The translations under genes were made by a program, and so were the position numbers. Of a stretch of DNA of 64,000 nucleotides, positions 50,101-62,283 are shown one piece after another; the stretch's first letter is position 1; the number at the start of each line of letters is the position of its first letter. The stretch is taken from positions 1 through 64,000 of the forward strand of contig JAQGEQ010000232.1 of the NCBI GenBank assembly GCA_034620365.1, given 5' to 3'. Below the pieces are notes generated by a model that made no database searches, was not told the DNA's origin, and saw only the letters and a program-made list of their open reading frames with translations. Origin of the DNA: Pegea sp. RAD2-039 (Eukaryota; Chordata; Thaliacea; Salpida; Salpidae).

Positions 50101-51409
50101 AAAAAATTTAGTCATCATTAAGGACTAAAATCAAGCGATTAATTTGTTCTTCTATCTTATGTTTGAAAACAGAAACAACAGACAATAGTCATATCTTTCA
50201 AACTTTAAAGTAGCAACTTCTAATTAATTATTATTGTAAACATTGAACAATTCAACAGAATTACTACAATGTTATTGCTATTTGAAACAAAGCCAGTTTA
50301 TTTAGATTTGTAGCTAATACAAGTTGTTGTGACAAGTCTTGTAAGCAAATATCTAAATAGATGTTGTTTTATGGCATGTTAATTATCATTAAAGTCTAAA
50401 TTAAGTTTTCTGAAAACCTTGTATCTGTATTAAGTTTAAACAAAATAGTCTACAATATGAAGGAATTTTAGTCACTATTTAATATTATTCATGTTTTGTT
50501 AACTTTTATTAACTTAGAATAACACATGAATAAGTTTCTATTAATGAAGTAACTAGTAGAGTTTTTATTCTCTCACCTTTTATCTTTTTAAATCATTAGT
50601 TATTTTAAGTTGTTCATGCTGTTTATAGTTTAATATAAAGTTTAATACTCTGTACAGAATGGTATGAATAGTTTATACAGGGTTTAACTTTTGTTAAAAT
50701 TTCAATTTTTAGTACTATAAATATTAAACTGTATTTCTAGTGAAACTACTTAAAAACGTTGTTTAAACAGCTTTTCATACTTTCTGCTCATAAAACTTAT
50801 TCAGTGAATAAAATATAGTCGATAGTGGGCCTAACATCACTAGAGTTTGTCGATTTCTTGTGAATTATAGTTTCACCTTAGATTATTTCAAAGTTTTCAA
50901 GTTAATTTAACTTATGATTAAAGCTAACATCTTGTGCTTAACTTTTAATTGTTAAAATCGCCTAACAATTTAAAGTTTCAAAAAACAGTTTGGCAACTGT
51001 TGAGTGTTTTTGTATAGCTTTGCTTTTGTAACTAAAACCTTAATCTGTTTTTTTAACTGTAATTTACATACAATTCAAAACAATGTTTGTAGTCTTACCT
51101 TGTTGACGATATTTTTGAAGACTTTTTATAATTATACTTGAATAAATAATGTGAATAAAAAAGAAATTAAATAAATAACTTTATAGTTAGTTTTCAAGTC
51201 TTTTACGAAATAAAAGTTTTTGTATCGACATTCACCTTAACAATAGTAAATCATATTCAAAGATCTGTAGATATTGTCAAATATCAAAATTGTGTTTTTA
51301 AATGTTTCTTTTAAATGTAAAATCAGTTTTTTATGTTCTTCAAGCATCAAAAATATTTGCAGTGTTCCGTTTCCAAAACTTCTCCACTTTTTGTCGTCGG
51401 TGTTTTTTC
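47129..51409. other. AT-rich region without recognisable gene
   Basis: Very AT-rich, with no similarity seen to the duplicated units. The longest frame (48785-49027, 80 codons) has composition expected of AT-rich noise. I see nothing else to annotate. Confidence 0.6.
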
Positions 51410-51580
51410 TTCTTGTTGAAGATGTTTTTCTTCTTGTTGAAGATGTTTTTCTTCTTGTTGAAGATGTTTTTCTTCTTATTGAAGATGTTTTTCTTCTTAT
51501 TGAAGATGTTTTTCTTCTTATTGAAGATGTTTTTCTTCTTGTTGAAGATGTTTTTCTTCTTATTGAAGATGTTTTTCTAC
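51410..51580. repeat. 21-bp minisatellite, about eight units
   Basis: Tandem TTCTTSTTGAAGATGTTTT-like units of 21 bp, varying mainly at one G/A site. On the minus strand the units read as the heptad EEKHLQQ, but about half carry TAA in place of the second CAA. That frame is therefore broken, while the plus-strand frames happen to stay open. It resembles the coding repeat of the coiled-coil ORF at 52637 and may be a decayed exon of the same kind of gene. Confidence 0.75.
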
Positions 51581-52636
51581 GTGCTTTTGGTACAAAATTG
51601 TGTTTTTAGAACTTCAAGTTATGACAAGAATCAAAGTTTTATTTTTTATATGATTGTTTAATATCTAAAGAAATATAAACTTCTTGGAAGAAGGTATAAT
51701 GCTCCCATCCTCTCCTCTTCTACTTATTTTGAATCTTATTATCTTCCTAATCTTACCATAAATTGTATAAATTTAACTTTGCAGTGTTTCTATTTTTTCT
51801 CAAAACTGCTTATTTTAACTGTGGTGTGAAACTTTATATTATCTTATCTATTTTTTTTTTACTTATTTCTTTACAAATATATTTTTCTGTATTTGCTGTA
51901 AAAGATTTGAATAATAATAATGTAAATAATTTGTTATTCACATTCATATGTTAAATAAATAAATATAAGAAATTGAACAACAGAAGCTATTATTATTATA
52001 AGTTTTTGGAGACTACATTGTAAAATTAATAAACTTTGTTTGTAAACACTCTTTAAGATTAGGAAGTTTACATGATGACTTTACTTTAGCTGATTCAATT
52101 AATATTAAAATACTTAACATGGAGTTAACAGAACGAAATAATCTAACTTTTAATGCAAAGAACTATCATAAAATAAAATAGATTAAAAAACAAATCAATC
52201 TCTCTGTTGGCATTTTATGTTTCCTAACTTGTTTTACAGACTGAATTAAACTTCAGCTTTTACGCAAAATGGAAAAACTTTGTTCTATAATGCTCCAAAT
52301 TGTTCAGATAAACTTCTGAACTAAATGATTTTTAAAGATTATAAAACTAAAAAATTTATAAAAATTTGTTTTTATTTCGTGTATTTCAAAAGCTTTTTTA
52401 TTACGATTTTGTAATTGTTTTTTATTCTTTAGTTTCTTACTCATAATGATTTGTTTTGTTTTTTTTTTGATCTTCTATCTAATTGTAAATCTGTGAAATC
52501 AGAATTATTCCACTCATTTGACGGAAGATAAAAATCAAAAGCAATTTTGAGATTATTTAAAAGTGAATCCTTTTATTTTGTTTTGAAATCTGAAATTATT
52601 TTCAAGAATTTTTCAACGAAACTACAGTTTACATCA
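51581..52636. other. AT-rich spacer
   Basis: No supported feature. The ORF at 51763-51954 is Phe/Leu/Asn-rich and probably random. Confidence 0.5.
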
Positions 52637-52864
52637 TTAACGCCTATTTTTTTGTTGACGACGCTTTTCTTCTTGTTGACGACGTGTTTCTTCTTGTTTA
52701 CGACGTATTTCTTCTTGTTTTCGAAATTTATCGAATTCTCGTTGCTGACGTTCGTTTTCTTCCCTGAGACGTTTTTCTTCTTGTCTTTGGGATCTTTCTG
52801 CTTCTTGACGTCGATTCTTTTCTTCTTGTTGTCGACGTCTTTCTTCTTGTTTTCGGCTGGGCAT
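52637..52864 (-). CDS. Short Glu/Arg/Gln-rich coiled-coil ORF or exon
   Basis: 75 residues starting MPSRKQEERRRQQEEKNRRQ, almost entirely Glu, Arg, Gln and Lys in heptads: a strong predicted single helix or coiled coil, without a specific family. Base composition is far from the surrounding AT-rich DNA. The frame can be extended upstream to an acceptor-like TAGTTTAG at about 52888, so this may be an internal or last exon (stop TAA at 52637-52639), not a complete gene. The minisatellite at 51.4 kb encodes similar heptads on the same strand. No promoter is seen. Confidence 0.45.
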   Translation of the reverse strand: MPSRKQEERRRQQEEKNRRQEAERSQRQEEKRLREENERQQREFDKFRKQEEIRRKQEETRRQQEEKRRQQKNRR

Positions 52865-52889
52865 TTCTTGTAAAGTCCTAAACTATGAG

Positions 52890-55800
52890 ATAAATCAAAG
52901 ATTTGTTTTAGAATTTATTGACTTTGCAAAAAATCTGTAGAAAAAGTTTAACAGAAGAAGCTATTAGTTAGTCAACAACTTTTAAAAGCTCTACAAATAA
53001 AATTAATGAATTGTAAAAGAAAGTTTTTAACTTAATTATATATACTTATTTATCCTTTATATATTTATATGTATATATATATAAATATATTCTATTGAAA
53101 TGTGCTTATTTTTATTTGATAAAAAAAACCTTAAAAAATGTATTGGATAAGCTTATACCTTCAATAGCTTACAAATTTTCTGAAACTAAATTCGGATTGA
53201 GAAGTTATATAAGCTTTATAATTATCGTAATTGTTTGTTTAATAACAACATATAATTAAAATGTAGTTTTGTTTTTAAGTTTTGTAATTAGTCACTCAAG
53301 TAATCCATATGAAATATATATATTTATAAAAAATCAGAACAATAATAAGTTTTAGTTGAAATACCTTTGTGAACGTCACTAATAAATCAGTTTTACAATT
53401 TAAATTGTAAAAAGACAGTCACATGCAATTAAAACTTACTAATTATGTAATGAAAGAGTAAGAACAAAATTATTTGTTTATTCTTAAAACAAACGCAAAA
53501 GTAAAAGTGTTTGTATCATAAACATCAAAATTTGTTTAAGTTTAAACATTTATAACTTTAAAAGAAAATTGGAAGAATATTAATTATTTAATGAAATCTA
53601 GTAACTATGTAACTTGCAAGTGAATATTGTGATAATCAATTAACAATTTAGTATTTTAAACATTGAATCAAAACTAAAATCTTAAATCTGAGAAATTAGT
53701 TTTATATAAAAAAAGTTTCATGATTAAATCAAAAATATGTTTATGTTGTAAAAGCAACAAGGTTTGTACGGATGCTGTGAGATTGAATCTTACTTTGGCT
53801 GATTTTTTGTCTTTCAATTGTGAATTTTTATTCAAAATATTTAAAGAAAGCCAAAAGTTTGTATCTTAGTAATATAAATTTTTAACTAAATCTTTTTCTG
53901 ATGTATAAAGTTCAATGACAAATTTTAAAAAAAGTTTTTTTATTATTTATTTATTATTCAAAGAAACTAAATAAAAATTTTAATTACCAAATTAAAATTG
54001 TTGTGTATAAATTTGCCTAACATCGAAAATTTTGTTGAAATTAAAAATCAAATATCAAATAAATGTACTTTTTGAAGCTTATAGAATTATTTGAAGGTCA
54101 TAAAAGGTATTTCAATTTACCTTTTTACAGCTTTTTAGAAAAGAAGTTATTTTTTCATTCATGACTTCACATAACAAACTTTACTATATATATATTAAAC
54201 ACAAAACAATACAGTTTATTCAAGTTGAACTTAATTAAAAGCAGTTTTTAACTTTTTTTTGCATACTATTTAATTATCTATTGAATAATATGATAAATAA
54301 AAAATTTACAAGATTCATAAATTAGGTTTGAACTAGCTTTTTCACAGGTTGTAGATTTAGATTTTACGTTGAAAAGCTATTTTGAACAGCTCTATAATAA
54401 TTCTTATAAAAGATTCACAAAAAGAAACAACATTTTACAAAGACCTATTAGTTTAATAAGAAATATTTAACAATATCGACACGTTTTTTCGACTTCTATT
54501 AATAAATTTTCATAGTTTTGTCATCCTGACTCCAAGGACTTCTTTAAGGATCATGACCCTCTTTCATACACTTTCAGAGGTTTTTCAATTAACCCACTCA
54601 ACAACTTTAGTCTGCTTTTTTATTAAGTTATTATTTTATTTTTGAATTATAATTCACCTATGTCTCTTTTGTGTTTCCATTTCTTGTCTACATTAAAATT
54701 CATGTAAAACTATGAAACTTATCTTTCCATTATCTCTCTGTAATCATATTGTTGAATATAAGATCTGTATAATTTATCATTTGCTGTCATGCATTGAAAA
54801 AATAGATAAACTTTTATTTAATATTTTAAAAATTTTTGCTAAAAAAAACTAATCAACGCCAAATCTAAAATAATTTTAAATATAAAGTTTTATTCAAGAC
54901 GTATCAGTTTAATTTATCTGAACATAAATAAACATAGATTTAATTTTAATCAATTAAAATCACTTTTAGCAGATCTTTTGATTTAATCTTTTTTATATTT
55001 TTTGAAAATAGATTTAATAAGATGGATAAGTTACTATTTTTAAAAAAAAATAAATTTTTGATCATAGTTCCCAACATCAAAACTTATTTGAAATATTTGT
55101 ATTTATTTTGATTATTTTTGTTGAAATTTAGTTTCAAAAAGATGTTAAAGAAACTTTTACAAACAATCTAAAAAGCTTTTACTATTTCAAAATATTATAG
55201 TGGCTGCAACTAATGTTTAATTTCAATTTTAAACTATAAATCTAACTTAGCTTATTAGTCTTTGACTTTGTCCTAATTACTTTGTATGCAGTACTTTAAT
55301 TTAAAGTTTAATATTTTTCAAGTTATTTTATTGTAACTAATTTCTCATTGAATTTATGTAAACATTTAGTATATCTTAAAACTGTATATTACTATAGTAA
55401 TAAATTTTTGTTTAGTCTTTCTTATTTCTTGTAAAGTTGCTTATATTAATCAAATGATAATATACCAAATTATTATATCAAATGGCTTAAATTTTATTTT
55501 TATAAAACAATATTACTGTTTTCATTATTCTGTCTAATTGGTGTTTTTTAGCAGAGTTATTTTATTTTACTGATAAAATTGTTTATACTTTTTATCAATA
55601 TAAGTTATATCAACAAGAATGTTGTTATTACTATTCGAGTTTATAACAAAAATAAAGTAGTGAATATAGATTATGTTACAGATAAAATAAATATCTGATA
55701 ATTTTTTTAATGTAATATATGCTTTGCGTAAATTTTAGATTTATTCTTTATTTTATAACATTATTTGAAAGAAAATATTTTGATTATTTGACTTTAGTTA

Positions 55801-56039
55801 ACAACAAGCTTACGGCAACAAATTGAAATTTATTTCTAAACCCTAAATAACCTTTAGCTAAGCTTATGTGTATGACCTTATTGTTTAAAAGTTACAACTG
55901 CAACTTGTTAATATGTCGTTTTTAGTTGTAATAGTTTAAACTAAATCTTTTTACAATCTTTTTTACTTCTGTTAAACTGTAATAACTCAAAACGTATAAC
56001 TGTAAAATTAGTAAGAAGCTGTTATGTTGTATTTGCTTT
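52890..56039. other. AT-rich region without recognisable gene
   Basis: Contains a TA-rich microsatellite at about 53035-53095. Otherwise nothing supported on either strand. Confidence 0.6.
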
Positions 56040-56228
56040 TTAAACAGCATAATTATTAGCTACTTCAAAATTCAGTTTGTCCTGAAAGAGTCCGCTAGCA
56101 TTTCTTAAAAATCCTGATGCCTTTTTGTCTAGAGCCTTCCCAAAAGTTTCTAGATCTTGTTCATGAGTTAGTATTTCCCAAATGTAGAAATAAGGACAAT
56201 AATTAATGATGGTTTTCCAGGGTATCAA
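56040..56228 (-). CDS. Orphan ORF, possibly a terminal exon
   Basis: Reads ILTHEQDLETFGKALDKKAS... to NFEVANNYAV before TAA. Amino-acid composition looks protein-like and is unlike neighbouring random frames. No clear acceptor or upstream exon; just upstream another piece reads KKKTPRPFSKSTSSESTNKK in a different frame. It could be the remnant of a gene 3' end. Not identified. Confidence 0.25.
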   Translation of the reverse strand: MIPWKTIINYCPYFYIWEILTHEQDLETFGKALDKKASGFLRNASGLFQDKLNFEVANNYAV

Positions 56229-57363
56229 TCCACATCAACTTTCCGACTTTTTTATCACTTTTTGTTAGTTGATTCGCTAGAGGTTGACTTCGAAAATGGT
56301 CGCGGAGTTTTCTTCTTCACTATAATATTTGATTTGAATTAAGATAATTCGTTATTTCAAAAATATGAGTAAAGCAAATAATTAATAATTCTTTTTGACT
56401 TGACTCTACATTTTAGTATACTCCTAAAGATCAAGATTTTGGAGTAGTTTTATTGATAGAGTTTACAGCTTAAGGTGCAAACCAATTCAACTATTATTTG
56501 AAAACTTTTTCTGTCTGATTCAGAATTAATGGCTTTAAAATCCTGTTTAAAAAGCACATAATGTTTTTTTATAATTTTTTAATAGTGAATTTTTTATTCT
56601 TAAAAATAGTCTTTTCAAAACAATAAAATAATATCCTTTACAAATATATATACTATTTAGATGGGTGTTTATACTTTTTGGTAATTTTTCTGTAGCCTAT
56701 TAAATATTTTGAAAAACCAATTACTTGTGTAGTGATAATTTTAAAAGCTTTAAAATAATTTTAATTAAGAATTATCTCATAATTAATAATTATCTTGTAC
56801 TTTCTTATATTTGTTTTGTTTCATGAAAAAAGTAATCATTAATTATATTAAAGAACTTACTTGAAAAATAGTTTATTAATTGATATTTTGTCATTAAAAT
56901 ATAATTGAGTTAATATTATAATTTTAACATTATTATGAAATCATTTGAAATTATTTTTATGAATTGTTATTAGTTTATTTTATATTTTTATGAAAAAACT
57001 TTTGTATTCACCAATAGATGTTAATTATTTTTTCCAAATATTATAAATTCAGATTTTTATAGCAATCTTTATTTCAATATTTCCCTATAAAACTGATTTG
57101 AGTTTTATATTAATTCAATAGTGGACTTTACTGTTTGTTATAAGTTAGGAATTATAAAGTGAAAATTTATATAATTTAATAGAGCATTTAATTTTATCTG
57201 AATTTTTGATAATCTTATAGATGATTATTTATTGTTTTTAAAATTTAGAAAAATATAATTTGAAGTTCAAACGGTTTTATTATTGATTATTTGTTGTTTT
57301 ATAAGCCAATAAAAAGAGGAAAGTTATAACCAGTATCAGATATCAACTCTTTTTGAAGTTGAG
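56229..57363. other. AT-rich spacer and PPP4R3 upstream region
   Basis: Nothing supported until the last 60 bp, where AATAAAAAG (57308-57316) could act as a TATA element for the gene starting at 57364, implying a short leader. Confidence 0.4.
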
Positions 57364-59823
57364 ATGTCTTATACAAAATTTAGAGTGAAAGTGTACACAG
57401 TTAAAAATTCAGATGAATGGACTGATGTTGGTACTGGACATGTTAAAGCAGTCCATGATGACCATCAACAAGGAGTGTCTTTAATTGTTAAAGCAGAATC
57501 AGACGGCAAGCTGCTACTTGATTCAAAGATTAAACCCGATACAGACTACGAAAAGCAACAGGAGACACTAATTTTGTGGTCAGAAACAGATGACTCTGAT
57601 TTTGCTCTAAGTTTTCAGGAGAAAGCTGGTTGTGATGAAATATGGGAAGAAATTTGTAAAGTAAGTTCACTATTATTAATATTGTTTATTCTAATGACTC
57701 ATGTTTCAGGTTCAAGATAAAGATCCTTCAAATGAGGTCACACAAGACATGTCAGATGGTAGTGAAGATGTTATGGTTAACTTACCTGAATGTGAATTGA
57801 GTAAATTAGATGACATAACTGATCTCTTTACTTTATCAGTGAGAACTGAAAATGGTCGAGATCAGTTAGCTCTTTCACTAGAAAAGAGTAGCTACATTCC
57901 TAAACTTCTTGATTTGTTCCGTAAATGTGAAGATCTAGATGATCTCGCTAATCTACACAAACTATATATGATTTTCAAAATCGTTTTTCTGCTCAATAAA
58001 ATAAGTATCTTTGAGATTTTGATACAAGAAGAGAACCTTATGAGTGTAATTGGATGTTTAGAGTATAATCCAAAGTTAGAACGACCACTGAAGCATCGAA
58101 CTTATTTAGTGAATGAAGTCAAGTTCCACGAAGTCATTCCAATCAGCAACGTCATACTTCGAAAAAAGATTCATCAAACTTTTAGATTACAATATATACA
58201 AGATGTTGTCTTGCCAACACCAGTATTAGATGAAAATATGTTGCCGACTTTAGCTTCGACTATATTTTTTAATAAAGTAAGTAGCAATTGAATGAAACTT
58301 TTTCTAGTTTCATCACCTCTTTCATATTTTAGGTTGAAATTGTGAATCTTGTTCAAGAAGATCATCAACTCTTACCAAATCTTTTTAAAGACATGTCAGA
58401 TGAAAATATTGATGATAAAAGAAGATGTGAGCTCGCTGGTTTCCTCCGAGAACTACTCTGCTTGGCTCAAACTCTCCAACCACCTGCTAAGGAAGACTTC
58501 TTCAAAAATCTCAGCAAACTTGGCATCTTGAATGGAATCGAGCAATTATTTTCATGTGATGATCGTCAAACACATCGAATCGCTGTCGACATCCTCCAAC
58601 ATGTAGTCGAGAAGAATCCTTCGATGGTACGTGAATTTGTTAGTCAAGAAATGAACCGAGATAAGGATGAAAATAAGGACAAACCCTCTAATCTGGTCAA
58701 CATACTAATTAAGCAAATGGTTTCTAATCCTGGTCCTAGTTTAAGCATTATGATGCAAATAGATGAAATCATACGGATATTACTTGATCCTTCAAATATG
58801 GAAGTGAGAAGTAATGAAAAAGCTGAGTTTCTTAACTTGTTCTATCGCCACTGTATGCATATGTTGACAACTCCTGTACTAGCTAACACAGCTGATGAAA
58901 GTGGACCTTCTAAAGATGATTATCAGACAGCTAATCTCCTCAGCATCATCCTTGATATCATCACCTTTTCAGTAGAACATCATACTTACCTTGCCAAGAA
59001 CTACATCCTGACTAAAGATCTGTTGCGTAAAGTTCTGGTCCTTTTGAAGTCTAAGCACAAGTTTCTGTGTCTCGCTGCTCTTCGTTTTATGAGACGAATT
59101 GTAAGCAAGCAAGATGAGTTTTATAATCGTTACATCATCAAAGGTGACCTCTTTAAACCTGTTGTAGATGAACTCTTCTTGTCAGGAAGAAGATACAATA
59201 TGATAAATTCAGCGATTCTGGAAATGTTTGAATTTATCAATAAAGAAAGAATGAAATCTTTCATCAGCTACATCATCCAGCAGCACTTCGATCGTCTCGA
59301 AGCCATCGATTATGTTCAAACATTCGTCAAATTAAAGAGGACTTACGACCAACAGAACTATCGCCATGTCAACAGCAGTCCTTCATCAAGTGACACCGAA
59401 GGCGATTCATTATCGCGCACTCATTTTGCTCCTGATGTCGGCTCAATGGATGATGAGGAAGAAAGTTGGTTTGATCATGATGATAGCGACAGTTTAGATG
59501 ACACAACTGAGATAGCTAATGATGAAGACTCCTTTGAAAACTCTCCTTGCATCGATATCAAAATTATTCAAAAAGAAGAAAGCTCTTCGGAGTGTTTTGA
59601 AGTAGTAAACAGCGTTAGATTACAAGAAAAGATGAAGATTGAAATCAACATCCCATCAGTAGTAAAAGAAGCAAATAAAACTGAGAAGAATACACTAGAA
59701 GGAGAAGTAGTTATCAAAGACAAATTTGTCAAGCTGGTCGATTATAGCGATGATTCCGATGATGAAGACTCACCAAAGAAAAAAGATCCCGCAGATGACG
59801 TCATCACACGTGATGAAGGGTGA
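57364..59823 (+). CDS. PPP4R3: PP4 regulatory subunit 3 (SMEK/falafel homologue)
   Basis: Scaffold subunit that directs protein phosphatase 4 to substrates; in other animals it acts in DNA-damage response, centrosome and insulin/FOXO contexts. Exons 57364-57660, 57710-58276 and 58333-59823 give 784 residues; introns are 49 and 56 bp, both phase 0. Residues 1-100 form the EVH1/PH-like domain ([48 protein letters not shown]). Residues about 150-350 match the SMK-1 domain ([43 protein letters not shown]). Armadillo-like helices follow ([40 protein letters not shown]) and then an acidic tail ([23 protein letters not shown]). Length is near that of vertebrate SMEK1; the C-terminal tail is shorter than in Drosophila falafel. 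The start is supported by the conserved N-terminus. Confidence 0.95.
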
Positions 59824-61689
59824 TAATGATTGAGATTCTTTAAACAAGAATGCTTGGGTGGTTGTCAACGCCGTTTTAGGGGTCGAATTAAACCCTTGGT
59901 TAGTTATTCACGATTTCAAATAATATTTTTGTTGTTGTAATTGAAACTTTGGGTCGCTTTTGATCATAAAACAATTTTTTTTTTACTTTTTCACTTTGTA
60001 GTAGCTTCTTCTTTTTTTTCAACCAACTACTTGTAGTAATTAGAGTAAGCTTCTAATTTACCGGAAAATTTCCTTATTTCAATTTCGGAAAATGCAAAAA
60101 AATACATTTTGTTTCAACGATTCACCATTCAAGAGCGGTTTAGTCGCCTAGCAACCACTCAGTGAAATCATCTGAAGCTTTGGGCATCAGGTTAATTAGT
60201 TGAATCGTCATTGATGATGTACAACAACAAATTATTTTCACTGATCTCATGTAGCACGTTCTAGCAAGCAATTTGCAAAAAAGTGGTTTCTTTTTCGTAT
60301 CACCTATAATAAAAAATGTCACTTCATCTCATGAGCCTCGTAAAATTGATTTCAATTTGATGAATATTCGAGTTGAATTAGCTTGCACCAAAAGTGTTTC
60401 CTAATAAACCTTCTCTGGATTAATTTGTTCAGTTAGTATCATCGAATTGAAACAAAATGGTTCATTTTTAGGATAATTAGATTATTCGATTATTATTTTT
60501 ATTATTTAGATTAGATTATTAGATAATAAAATGCTGATAAATTTTTAGTAAGAAACAACTTGTTGACGTTTTATTAAATGCATGAAGAATTTTCTATACA
60601 GAGATTCTACTGAATTATATAATAGTCTGCTTCGGCCAAGAAAGTCTATGCTGGAAAACTCTATATTTCTACTAGCGACAAATTTGAAAAACGATTAATT
60701 CAACTAGCTGCTAATTTAAACCTTTTTTGCATTATTGTGAAATGTAGGAAAAGTAGAAATTTTTTTGATAAAGTTTATATTTCTACAATTAAATCATATA
60801 AATGCTTATTTTTAAATTTAATTTGTTGTTAGGATTAATAGACCAAAAGTATAAATAATTAAATAGACTATAGTTGATATTCTTAACAAGCTGCTTAACC
60901 ATTTCATATGCTTTACTAATCTCAGCAATCTTTTTATTCTATCTATCAAAGATGATCAACTGAAATACAATAACAAACAGAAAGTAATTTTTCACAATAC
61001 AAAATTTGCTGCAAAGTATAAAATAGTCACAACTGAATAAACGAAAATCTAATTGCGTTTATAAGCTTTAAAAAAATCAAAATTAGCAGCATTAACTATC
61101 GATGGTTGACTTCAATCAATTTTAGCTTGGGGTCATATGAGTAAATCCTCTTTCTTCTGGACTTTATCAATAAGTTTTCAAACTTTATCAAGAGATCTTC
61201 AAATATTTTCCGCGTTTTTTAGCTGTTTTAAAGTTTTCTTTTCGAGTAGCTACAACTAGTATAGATGAAATGTAGTTTTTAATACTTTAAGAGTTTTATT
61301 GTCATTTATAAATCGTACAACTGTTTACCTCTACATGAAACTCTGTTGGAATTTAAAGCTAATAAAAGAGTTATTTATTTACAGCTTTGCCAGCTCTAAG
61401 TAAAGATGAAAATTACTTTATGACGTTCAAAACTTTAAAATTTAAAGTATTTTCAAGCTTAAAATAGTGATTAAAGCTTATTTACTGACTGAACTAAAGT
61501 AAAAACTGTAAATCAAACAAACTGAAATTAAACCCATGTTGTAATCATGCAATATCTTCACTTACAAAATTAAGTTGTTACAGTTTTGTTTGAAATAAGT
61601 TACATAATTGAAATTGACTGTGTGTATTTTAGTTTTCATTTTCCTAAGCTTACTTTTTTGAATTATATAAAATTTAAATTTATTTATTC
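59824..61689. other. PPP4R3 3' region and intergenic DNA
   Basis: Candidate polyadenylation signals AATAAA at 60306-60311 and about 60403. The minus-strand ORF at 60140-60322 lies in the likely 3' UTR and shows no coding signal. The rest is AT-rich and unremarkable. Confidence 0.5.
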
Positions 61690-62035
61690 AACGCGTGGCT
61701 GCAAGTGACAAATTCAACAGTTCTGGAAGAAGAAGATGGCTTGGCCGAGAACGGCTAGGGCAGGAGTTATGGAGATCCATTTGTTGCCTATGCTAAGAAC
61801 TTTCAACGCCAGAACGATACTGAGTATAATGACAAACTGCCCATGAGGATCCAACTACGGCTTTAATTTCAGAGTTTTGCGTCTTCTAGAAGTATTGTCA
61901 TAAAACAGATCATCAAAGCCCTTCTACCTAGGTTCTTATGGACTTTCCTTTGTCAAAGTTTTTGTCCGCTCAAGCTCGAATCCGGGATCTTCTGCATGTT
62001 TGGTGGGCGTAACAACCGCTAAACTACGGAGCCAG
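61690..62035 (-). mobile_element. tRNA-derived SINE-like element
   Basis: On the minus strand the head resembles a tRNA: GGCTCCGTAGTTTAGCGG with an A-box-like TAGTTTAGCGG (62017-62027), then a B-box-like GGATTCGAGCTT (61972-61983), at the spacing expected for an internal RNA polymerase III promoter. The acceptor stem does not pair, so it is not a functional tRNA. A GC-richer body of about 250 bp and an A/T-rich tail (GAATAAATAAA) follow. No target duplication could be assigned. Family unknown. Confidence 0.6.
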
Positions 62036-62283
62036 ATATTTTACTAAAACAATCACTTAAAAAACTCTTGTTTTTAGTTAATGATATTGATTTGCTAAAT
62101 GACACAGTAGTTAGAGAGAATTTGAAATAAGTATATAGAATGATTTGAAAAGAAAAAAGTAATTTATTAAACTTTTTAGAACATTTAATTTATTTGAAAA
62201 ATGAGAATTTCAAAAGACATAAACTTTCAAAAGAAGATATATTTTTATTAATAATTATTAATTATATAAATTGTAGAATTCTT
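62036..62283 (-). terminator. Receptor gene 3' UTR
   Basis: A minus-strand AATAAA at 62244-62249 follows the receptor stop codon by about 35 bp and is the likely polyadenylation signal. Confidence 0.45.

Noticed and set aside
51274..51661. Plus-strand ORFs with LVEDVFL repeats
   Set aside because: They are translations of the minisatellite and its flanks; repeats whose unit is a multiple of three keep several frames open by chance.
52547..52873. Plus-strand 108-codon Phe/Leu-rich ORF
   Set aside because: It is antisense of the Glu/Arg-rich coiled-coil frame, which has far more protein-like regularity.
60140..60322. Minus-strand ORF after PPP4R3
   Set aside because: It lies in the likely 3' UTR, is Cys/Ile-rich without any motif, and has no splice or promoter support.
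61960..62035. A functional tRNA gene on the minus strand
   Set aside because: A- and B-box-like motifs are present but the acceptor stem does not pair and no clear anticodon arm forms; a SINE head fits better.
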